This document shows positions 1 to 5,148 of a stretch of 10,279 nt of DNA, piece by piece. Each line of letters starts with the position of its first letter. The first letter of the stretch is position 1. This DNA is from DATLAN01 sp035527455. GTDB lineage: Bacteria > Planctomycetota > Planctomycetia > Pirellulales > Thermoguttaceae. The stretch lies in contig DATLAN010000244.1 in assembly GCA_035527455.1 (NCBI GenBank), forward strand, positions 1 to 10,279. The letters run 5' to 3'. Made by a program: the position numbers and the translations under genes. The notes under the pieces are model-generated. The model was not told the origin of the DNA, ran no database searches, and worked only from the letters and a program-made list of their open reading frames with translations.

Positions 1-307
1 AGGCTGAAGGCGGAAAACAATCGGTTTCGAGCCGGGTGCCGCTTCGGCGCCGGTGGACGTAACCGTCCAATTCACAACGACTTGCGAAACCTTCCAGGGC
101 AAAGCCCAGCGGGAATTGTTGCGTCGAGGTCGCCGAAGTGGAAAAAAACGGTTCGGCCGGAATCGACGTGATCGAGGGCCCAACGCGGCCCTTGGCCGGA
201 GCCGAACGGCGGGCAAGCCCGCCCGCTAAACGTTGTTATCCCTCAGTTACGTCAAACATGCGGCACTGTGCGCACGACTTCAACACTCCTGGTTCGATAT
301 TCGATGT
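1..307. other. No confident gene; possible 3' end or decayed coding
   Basis: I see no gene here that I can support. Frame 1 is open from the left edge to a stop at 169-171, and frame 3 to a stop at 58-60, so either could be the tail of a gene entering from the left. Neither tail has a recognisable motif. Frame 2 is open from 8 to 229 and around positions 45-110 reads like ordinary protein (for example VDVTVQFTTTCETF), then becomes very arginine-rich, as if out of frame. A hairpin at 208-223 follows. Decay or plain noncoding sequence is equally possible. Confidence 0.3.
208..223. repeat. Short perfect palindrome with GGGCAAGCCC core
   Basis: GGCGGGCAAGCCCGCC is self-complementary and forms a six-pair GC stem with a CAAG tetraloop. 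It lies about 85 bases beyond the stop of the minus-strand sulfatase. It could serve as a transcription-end hairpin, but there is no T-run on either side. The GGGC-AA-GCCC centre resembles the hairpins at 8070-8087 and 8114-8131, so it may be a lone unit of the same palindrome class; it lacks the GTAG prefix. Confidence 0.45.
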
Positions 308-1708
308 TCACTCTTCGCGCGGATCGACGTGGGCGGCCTGCATGATCTGGCTGATCCGCTCGACGATCTCTGGGTTGTCCGCGGCGACGTTTTGGGTCTC
401 GCCCAGGTCGGCGGCCAGGTCGAACAGCTCGATCTTGCCGGGGACGGGGAAGCCGACCGCCTTCCACTTGCCCAGCCGCACGGCCCGCTTGCCGGAGTAT
501 TCCCAGTAGAGATACTCGTGCTGCCGCTGCCGGTCGGTTTCGCCCAGGAGCGTGGGCAGGTAGCTGATGCCGTCGATCTTCTCGGGCGGATCGAGCCCGG
601 CCAGTTCGCAGGCGGTGGGCAGGAAGTCCCAGAAGGCCGAAATGTGGTCGGTCGCGCCGCCGGGCTTGATCTTGCCGGGCCATCGGGCAATCAGCGGCAC
701 GCGGATGCCGCCGTCGTACAGGTTGCGCTTGATGCCTCGCAGCGGGCCGTTGCTGTCGTTGAAGTTCGGGTTGGCGCCGCCCTCGGCATGCGGGCCGTTG
801 TCGCTGGTGAAAAGGACCAGGGTCTTTTGGTCGAGGTCCAACTCCTTCAGCCTGGCCAGCAGCCGGCCGACGTCGGCGTCCATCCGCGTGATCATGGCCG
901 CGTGGCCCTTTTGCGGCTCGGGCCAGTCGGTCTCGGCGTACGGCCCCAAGGACGGCACCTCCATGCCGCGCCCGCCGGCCTCGTTGTTGGCGTGCGGAAT
1001 GGTCAACGCCAGGTAGAGGAAGAACGGCCGGTCCTTGCTGCGCTCGACGAACTCGAGGGCCTCGGCCGCGCAGAGGTCGTGCGAGTACTGGGCCCGTTCG
1101 ACGGCCATGCCGGCGCCGTCCTCGCGCGGGTTGGCGATCTTGTTGCCCTCGAGCGGCACCCGATCCGTATTGCGGAAGAGGAACTCGGGATAATAGTTGT
1201 GGGCGTGTCGCTGGCAGAGGTAGCCGAAGAAGTAATCGAATCCTTGCTTGTTGGGAATGCCGGAGGAGTCGGGCCCGCCGAGTCCCCACTTGCCGATCAG
1301 GGCGGTGGCGTATCCGGCGTCGTTGAGCAGCCGGGCGACGGTGGCGGTATCGGGCTGAAGCGGCCATTGGCCCATCGGCTGGACCTCGCGATTGCCGCGG
1401 ACGTAGCTGTGCCCGGTGTGGACGCCGGTCATCAGCACGCAGCGTGACGGGGCACAGACGGTGCTGCCGGCGTAGTGATCGGTGAAGCGGAGCCCTTCGG
1501 CGGCCATGCGGTCGAGCGAAGGCGTCTGGATGCGATTCTGGCCGTAGCAACCCAGGTCGCCGTAGCCCAGATCGTCGACCATGATGTAGACGACGTTGGG
1601 CGGACGGTCCCCAGTCGGCTCGGCGCCGCTGGTTTCCAGCGCGAGGCACGCGGAAAGGAGAATCGTCACGATCGGCAGCGCATGGTGGAGTCTGGATTGC
1701 AGCATCAT
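308..1708 (-). CDS. Secreted sulfatase (arylsulfatase A-like, S1 type)
   Basis: This enzyme should hydrolyse sulfate esters outside the cytoplasm, using a formylglycine made from Cys85 in the motif C-A-P-S-R. The protein has about 466 residues, within the usual range. Calcium-site aspartates are visible in VDDLGYGD (Asp45, Asp46), with Asp303-Asn304 in SDNGPH. The GKWGLG lysine region and the late motif YDGGIRVPLIARWPG are also typical. The N-terminus is a signal peptide. An L-S-A-C box at residues 18-21 could make it a lipoprotein; cleavage after SGA (residue 29) is the alternative. I chose the ATG at 1708 because AAGGAG lies six bases upstream (1715-1720). A longer frame to 1771 exists but its extra 21 codons are translated REP repeat. 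Substrate is unknown; no sulfatase-maturing enzyme is in the window. Confidence 0.93.
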   Translation of the reverse strand: MMLQSRLHHALPIVTILLSACLALETSGAEPTGDRPPNVVYIMVDDLGYGDLGCYGQNRIQTPSLDRMAAEGLRFTDHYAGSTVCAPSRCVLMTGVHTGHSYVRGNREVQPMGQWPLQPDTATVARLLNDAGYATALIGKWGLGGPDSSGIPNKQGFDYFFGYLCQRHAHNYYPEFLFRNTDRVPLEGNKIANPREDGAGMAVERAQYSHDLCAAEALEFVERSKDRPFFLYLALTIPHANNEAGGRGMEVPSLGPYAETDWPEPQKGHAAMITRMDADVGRLLARLKELDLDQKTLVLFTSDNGPHAEGGANPNFNDSNGPLRGIKRNLYDGGIRVPLIARWPGKIKPGGATDHISAFWDFLPTACELAGLDPPEKIDGISYLPTLLGETDRQRQHEYLYWEYSGKRAVRLGKWKAVGFPVPGKIELFDLAADLGETQNVAADNPEIVERISQIMQAAHVDPREE

Positions 1709-1720
1709 GGTTTGCTCCTT

Positions 1721-1815
1721 GTAGGCCGGAACAAGCGCAGCGCCGTTCCGGCATTTGGTGCGGACGGCCACATGAATCCCCGTGCCGGAACGGCGCTGCG
1801 CTTGTTCCGGCCTAC
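1721..1815. repeat. Inverted pair of REP elements (family 1) in the sulfatase leader
   Basis: Two copies of a 33-34 base element face each other: 1721-1754 reading plus and 1783-1815 reading minus. Each starts with GTAG, continues GCCGGAAC, has a GC-rich inner part (GCG-CAG-CGC) and closes with GTTCCGGC. Each therefore folds as a hairpin of eight outer pairs and three inner pairs. The two copies are nearly identical and also pair with each other across a 28-base spacer. This is the layout of bacterial REP pairs (BIMEs). The pair lies between the proposed promoter (1826-1854) and the start of the minus-strand sulfatase, so it would be part of that mRNA's leader. Confidence 0.9.
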
Positions 1816-1825
1816 ATTGTTCCCC

Positions 1826-1854
1826 AGTATGGCTGTCCGCGGGGAGGAAGTCAA
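1826..1854 (-). promoter_or_regulatory. Candidate sigma70-type promoter for the minus-strand sulfatase
   Basis: On the minus strand, TTGACT (1849-1854) is followed by exactly 17 bases and then CATACT (1826-1831). These match the -35 and -10 consensus at five and four of six positions. Transcription would begin near 1819 and run through the REP pair before reaching the start codon at 1708, giving a leader of about 110 bases. Assigned by eye only. Confidence 0.4.
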
Positions 1855-1918
1855 CTTTCCTCGGAAGGGAAGAACTTGCTTTGGGCCTTCATCCGGGTTA
1901 GAACAGTCAGGTAGACAG

Positions 1919-2016
1919 GTAGGCCGGAACAAGCGCAGCGCAGTTCCGGCATTGTGAGGAATGAGGGGCTGAGTGGATCGTCATGCCGGAACGGCGCTGC
2001 GCTTGTTCCGGCCTAC
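1919..2016. repeat. Inverted pair of REP elements (family 1), left side of the RAYT gene
   Basis: Copies at 1919-1952 (plus) and 1983-2016 (minus) have the same GTAG-GCCGGAAC...GTTCCGGC structure as the pair at 1721-1815. They differ from each other at one base near the inner loop (A in the first, C in the second). The 30-base spacer ends in GGCTGAGTGGATCGTC (1967-1982), which recurs at 2679-2694 in the pair downstream of the RAYT gene. The right copy ends 27 bases before the RAYT start codon. Confidence 0.92.
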
Positions 2017-2042
2017 ATCTACGACTGCATCGGGAAACACGT

Positions 2043-2600
2043 ATGTCGGATTATCGGCGTTGGTTCGTTCCTGGCGGAATGTTCTTCTTCACGGTTGTGA
2101 CATACGGCCGACGCCCGATTCTCGGAACCGATGCGGCCCGACAGTTTCTCCGTTCGGCGGTCGAGACGATTCGTAAGAACCGCCCGTTCGAGTTGTTCGC
2201 CACGGTTCTGCTGCCGGATCATTGGCACCTGATCATGCAATTGCCGCCGGACGATGACGACTATTCGACCCGCATGAAACGCATCAAGGAAGAATTCACC
2301 AAACTGTGGCTGGCGGCCGGATTGGTCGAGGCGCAGGTCACGGCGGCTCAGGCAGAGAAGGGCGCACGCGGGATCTGGCAGCCGCGATTCTGGGAACACA
2401 CGATTCAGGATGAAGAGGATTTGGAGCGATGTACCGATTACATTCACTGGAATCCGCGCAAGCATCGTTTGGTGCCGCGGGTCGCCGATTGGCCATGGTC
2501 GTCGTTTCGTCGCTTCGTTGAAGCCGGAGATTACGACTTGAATTGGGGCGGCACGGAACCGAACAGCATCGCCGGCGACGCCGACTGGGGTGAGCCGTGA
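2043..2600 (+). CDS. REP-associated tyrosine transposase (RAYT, Y1/HUH family)
   Basis: RAYTs are single-copy relatives of IS200/IS605 transposases that nick REP hairpins on single-stranded DNA. The protein is 185 residues. It shows the metal-binding H-x-H motif (His60-Trp-His62 in PDHWHLIMQLP) and the candidate catalytic Tyr133 in YIHWNPRKH, followed by the usual WPWSSF near the end. The N-terminal FFFTVVTYGRRP and the WQPRFWEHTI stretch are also typical of the family. I start at the ATG at 2043, giving MSDYRRWF. A frame extending to 1983 exists, but its first 20 codons are REP sequence and short spacer. The Shine-Dalgarno is weak (GGGA, seven bases upstream), as expected for a low-expressed gene. 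Paired REPs on both sides (1919-2016, 2618-2745) are its probable substrates. The key residues are present, so it may be active. Confidence 0.93.
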   Translation: MSDYRRWFVPGGMFFFTVVTYGRRPILGTDAARQFLRSAVETIRKNRPFELFATVLLPDHWHLIMQLPPDDDDYSTRMKRIKEEFTKLWLAAGLVEAQVTAAQAEKGARGIWQPRFWEHTIQDEEDLERCTDYIHWNPRKHRLVPRVADWPWSSFRRFVEAGDYDLNWGGTEPNSIAGDADWGEP

Positions 2601-2617
2601 TGCGAGGATGTGTATTT

Positions 2618-2745
2618 GTAGGCCGGAACAAGCGCAGCGCAGTTCCGGCATTGTGATGCCAGTATTGTGATGTACTGAGGCTGAGTGGATCGTCATGCCG
2701 GAACTGCGCTGCGCTTGTTCCGGCCTACGGCTTGTTCCGGCCTAC
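2618..2745. repeat. Inverted REP pair plus extra half-copy (family 1), right side of the RAYT gene
   Basis: Full copies lie at 2618-2651 (plus) and 2695-2728 (minus), both with the A variant of the inner base. Directly after the second copy, its last 16 bases (GCTTGTTCCGGCCTAC) are repeated at 2730-2745, ending in another GTAG complement. The 43-base spacer contains GGCTGAGTGGATCGTC (2679-2694), shared with the left-hand pair, so the two pairs are copies of one composite unit. The block fills most of the space between the RAYT stop and the ribosome-binding site of the next sulfatase. Confidence 0.92.
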
Positions 2746-2763
2746 GACTGAGGAGAAGAAACC

Positions 2764-4218
2764 ATGATTCGTATCAGGATGTTCTTGTGCGTCTTTGTCG
2801 TTCTTGCCGCCGCCGTTTGGATGCCGATCGGCCAGAGCCGGGCGGAAGATGCCGCCGGGAAGCCGAACTTCGTCTTCTTCCTGGTGGACGATCTCGGCTG
2901 GGCGGACGTGAGTTGCTTCGGAAGCACGTTCTACGAGACGCCGAACATCGACGCGCTGGGTGCCTCGGGCATGAAGTTCACCAACGGCTACGCGGCCTGC
3001 CCGGTCTGCTCGCCGACGCGTGCCAGCATCATGACCGGACGGCATCCGGTGCGCGTGGATATCACCGACTGGATTCCCGGCTCGTCGGCCGGTCGGGGCG
3101 CCAAGTTCCAGACGGTCCGGGATCGCGACAACCTGGCGCTGGAGGAGGTCACCATCGCCGAGGCGCTCAAGCAGCACGGATACCAGACCTTCTTCGCCGG
3201 CAAGTGGCACCTGGGCGATAAGGGTCACTGGCCGACCGATCAGGGGTTCGACGTGAATATCGGCGGTTGCCAGGCGGGATCGCCGCCCGGCGGATACTAT
3301 GCGCCGTGGACCAATCCCACCTTGCAGGCGAAGGAGAAGGACGAATACCTGACCGAGCGGCTGACCGGGGAGTCGCTCGAGTTCCTCGCGGCGCGCGACC
3401 GGGGCAAACCGTTCCTGCTCTACCTGGCGTACTACAACGTCCACACGCCGGTGACGCCCTACCAGAAGCGCTACGCCCACTACCAGGAGAAGGCCGCCCG
3501 GCTGTTCGACACGCCGACGCCTTATGGCGAAGAGCACGCCGGCTTCTCGCGGCTGAGGCAGGACAACCCGGCTTTCGCCTCGATGGTCGCCGCCGTGGAC
3601 GACAGCGTCGGCGAGGTCCTCGGCGCGTTGGACACTTTGGAACTGACCGACAACACGGTGGTGATCTTCTTTTCGGACAACGGGGGGCTGTGTACCCTGG
3701 GCGGGCGCGGCGGGTCGACCTGCAACCTGCCGCTCCGCTCGGGCAAGGGCTGGCTGTACGAGGGGGGTGTGCGGGAACCGACCATCGTTCGCGCCCCCGG
3801 CGTGACCGGACCGGGCAGCGTGTGCGATACGCCGGTGGTGAGCATGGATTTCTTTCCCACGATGCTCGAGCTGGCCGGGCTGCCCGCCATGCCCGAGAAA
3901 CACGCCGACGGCGTCAGCATCGTGCCGCTGTTGAAAGGCGGGCGAACGCTCGAGCCGCGGCCGCTTTTCTGGCATTATCCGCACTATCACGGCTCGACGT
4001 GGACGCCCGGTGCGTCGATCCGCGAGGGCGACTGGAAGCTGATCGAGTTCTACCATTGGGAGAAGGTCGAGCTTTATAACCTCCTCGAAGACCCCGGCGA
4101 ACGGCACGACTTGAGCCAAAGCCATCCCGAGAAGACCCGGGAACTGCTCGACAAGCTGCACGCCTGGCAGAGGCAGATGGGGGCGAAGATGCCGGAGCCG
4201 ATCCGGCAGACGGACTGA
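2764..4218 (+). CDS. Secreted sulfatase (arylsulfatase-like, S1 type)
   Basis: A formylglycine-dependent sulfate ester hydrolase of 484 residues. The active-site cysteine is Cys82 in the motif C-S-P-T-R, a variant of C-x-P-S/A/T-R unlike the CAPSR of the neighbour at 308-1708. Asp42-Asp43 in VDDLGWAD and Asp305-Asn306 in SDNGG are probable calcium ligands, and GKWHLGD and YEGGVREPTIVRAPG are family landmarks. A clear signal peptide (hydrophobic residues 7-20) has a probable cleavage after SRA (residue 27), which predicts export. The start is supported by GAGGAG at 2750-2755, eight bases upstream of the ATG. It is not a recent duplicate of the other sulfatase, because the two differ through most of their length. 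The natural substrate cannot be read from sequence; sulfated glycans are usual in this group. Confidence 0.94.
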   Translation: MIRIRMFLCVFVVLAAAVWMPIGQSRAEDAAGKPNFVFFLVDDLGWADVSCFGSTFYETPNIDALGASGMKFTNGYAACPVCSPTRASIMTGRHPVRVDITDWIPGSSAGRGAKFQTVRDRDNLALEEVTIAEALKQHGYQTFFAGKWHLGDKGHWPTDQGFDVNIGGCQAGSPPGGYYAPWTNPTLQAKEKDEYLTERLTGESLEFLAARDRGKPFLLYLAYYNVHTPVTPYQKRYAHYQEKAARLFDTPTPYGEEHAGFSRLRQDNPAFASMVAAVDDSVGEVLGALDTLELTDNTVVIFFSDNGGLCTLGGRGGSTCNLPLRSGKGWLYEGGVREPTIVRAPGVTGPGSVCDTPVVSMDFFPTMLELAGLPAMPEKHADGVSIVPLLKGGRTLEPRPLFWHYPHYHGSTWTPGASIREGDWKLIEFYHWEKVELYNLLEDPGERHDLSQSHPEKTRELLDKLHAWQRQMGAKMPEPIRQTD

Positions 4219-4269
4219 AGTGGTTCCGTACTTGCCGAAGCGGAACTGTGGTAATTACGGACACCATCG

Positions 4270-4323
4270 GTAGCCATCTTGCTCCGCAAGATGAAGCCAT
4301 GTCTCGCGGAGCGAGACGGCTAC
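4270..4323. repeat. Inverted pair of REP-like hairpins (family 2)
   Basis: A 54-base imperfect inverted repeat sits in the gap between the sulfatase and the regulator. Its left half is GTAGCC plus the hairpin ATCTTG-CTCCG-CAAGAT; its right half, read from the other strand, is GTAGCC plus GTCTCG-CTCCG-CGAGAC. The stems differ by compensating base pairs while the loop CTCCG and the GTAG prefix are kept, so the structure rather than the sequence appears conserved. The primary sequence is unrelated to the family at 1721-2745. It could also act as an end-of-transcript structure for the sulfatase, but there is no T-run. Confidence 0.75.
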
Positions 4324-4405
4324 TTTGGCTGCGGCTCTGCCGGCACCGACACTCCAACGGGTTACAGACGCCCCGCGCGATAGACGGGCAGCCGGAAGGG
4401 AGGGT

Positions 4406-4434
4406 TTGCCCGGGGTCGGGCAAGAGGTTATGAT
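4406..4434 (+). promoter_or_regulatory. Candidate promoter with overlapping dyad operator for the Fe-S regulator and cytochrome
   Basis: TTGCCC (4406-4411), a 17-base spacer and TATGAT (4429-4434) form a good sigma70-like promoter, matching four and five of six consensus positions. A perfect 7-base dyad, TTGCCCG-GGGT-CGGGCAA (4406-4423), covers the -35 box and most of the spacer. A repressor bound there would block polymerase. Since the first gene downstream is a winged-helix regulator starting at 4466, autoregulation is the natural reading. The dyad could instead be an RNA hairpin ending the upstream sulfatase transcript, though no T-run follows. Confidence 0.5.
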
Positions 4435-4465
4435 CATGGGTGGGTGATGAACACAGGCAAGGACT

Positions 4466-5146
4466 ATGAAATCTCGGAAAAGGCTTCCCCCAATCTTCGA
4501 GAGAGCAAGGACGCCGGCCCTTTCGATCAGTTCGGCCGGGATGCGCGTCGTGAAGCTTCTGGTGGGCAACGAGCCCCGGACGGTCGCGGACCTGATGGAC
4601 GCCACCGGGGTCACGCGGACGGCGGTGACCGAGCAGCTTTCCGAGTTGGTGGCGGGCGGGTTCGTCCGGCGCGGGACCGAACGGCTTGTTGGACGGGGGC
4701 GGCCGCGCCACGTCTACTCGGCCACCGAGACCGCCCTGTTGCTGTTGTTCGTCGGCAGCCAGCAACTGCTGGTTCCCGCCATGTGGAACGCCATCGAAGA
4801 AGCCGGCGGCGAGAAGTTGACCAAGAGAATTCTCGATCGGGTCAGCCGCACGCTGGCCCAGCACTACCGGAGCAGGATCACCGCCCGCAGCCCGGAGAAA
4901 CGGCTGCGGCAAATGATCGGACTGTTTCAGGAAGAGGGCGCCCTGGTGGAGGCGGTGGAACAGAACGGACACGTCGTGATGCGCAAACGGAGTTGTCCCT
5001 TCATCAGTATGCTCGACGAAAAGCGTACCGTCTGTTGCGTGGACCAGGCGATGATGGCTAAGGTCGTGGAACGCCCGATTCGGCGGACGACCTGCCGGCT
5101 GGAGGGAGATCCCTGTTGCACGTTCGAGATTGCCTCCAGGAAGTGA
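4466..5146 (+). CDS. Winged-helix regulator with C-terminal cysteine cluster (SufR-like)
   Basis: A predicted transcription factor of 226 residues. Residues 26-85 form a winged helix: the recognition region is around VTRTAVTEQLSELVAGGFV, and GRGRPRHVYSAT is the wing. The C-terminal part carries Cys177 (SCPF), Cys190-191, Cys210 and Cys217-218 (CCTFEI). This spacing is like that of SufR-type regulators (COG2345), where cysteines hold an Fe-S cluster that controls DNA binding. It may therefore sense iron, oxygen or redox state; this is family inference. The ATG at 4466 follows AAGGA closely (two bases), so a slightly different start is possible, but the winged helix begins only after residue 25. 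Its stop (5144-5146) lies two bases before the proposed cytochrome start, pointing to coupled translation. Confidence 0.85.
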   Translation: MKSRKRLPPIFERARTPALSISSAGMRVVKLLVGNEPRTVADLMDATGVTRTAVTEQLSELVAGGFVRRGTERLVGRGRPRHVYSATETALLLLFVGSQQLLVPAMWNAIEEAGGEKLTKRILDRVSRTLAQHYRSRITARSPEKRLRQMIGLFQEEGALVEAVEQNGHVVMRKRSCPFISMLDEKRTVCCVDQAMMAKVVERPIRRTTCRLEGDPCCTFEIASRK

Positions 5147-5148
5147 CC

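Noticed and set aside
233..1447. Long plus-strand open frame (404 codons) opposite the first sulfatase
   Set aside because: It mirrors the codon-position bias of the sulfatase on the other strand. It has no family motif, and the minus-strand protein has a full set of sulfatase motifs.
1709..1771. N-terminal extension of the first sulfatase to an upstream ATG
   Set aside because: The added residues are translated REP repeat, and a good AAGGAG lies directly before the ATG at 1708.
1705..2042. Small open frames sharing peptides such as RNKRSAVPA or RCACSGL
   Set aside because: These are chance translations of the family 1 REP repeat, not a conserved protein.
1721..2745. CRISPR array
   Set aside because: Repeats are palindromic, alternate in orientation and have spacers of very different lengths, one of which contains a gene. 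There are no Cas genes.
1919..2745. Classical insertion sequence with terminal inverted repeats and target duplication
   Set aside because: The enzyme is a RAYT with an HUH motif and the flanks are REP pairs. I see no target-site duplication or DDE transposase.
2725..4161. Long minus-strand open frame (478 codons) opposite the second sulfatase
   Set aside because: It begins inside REP sequence and runs antisense to a well-supported sulfatase.
4406..4424. Rho-independent terminator for the second sulfatase
   Set aside because: The hairpin is strong but no T-run follows, and it overlaps a good promoter, so an operator is the better reading.
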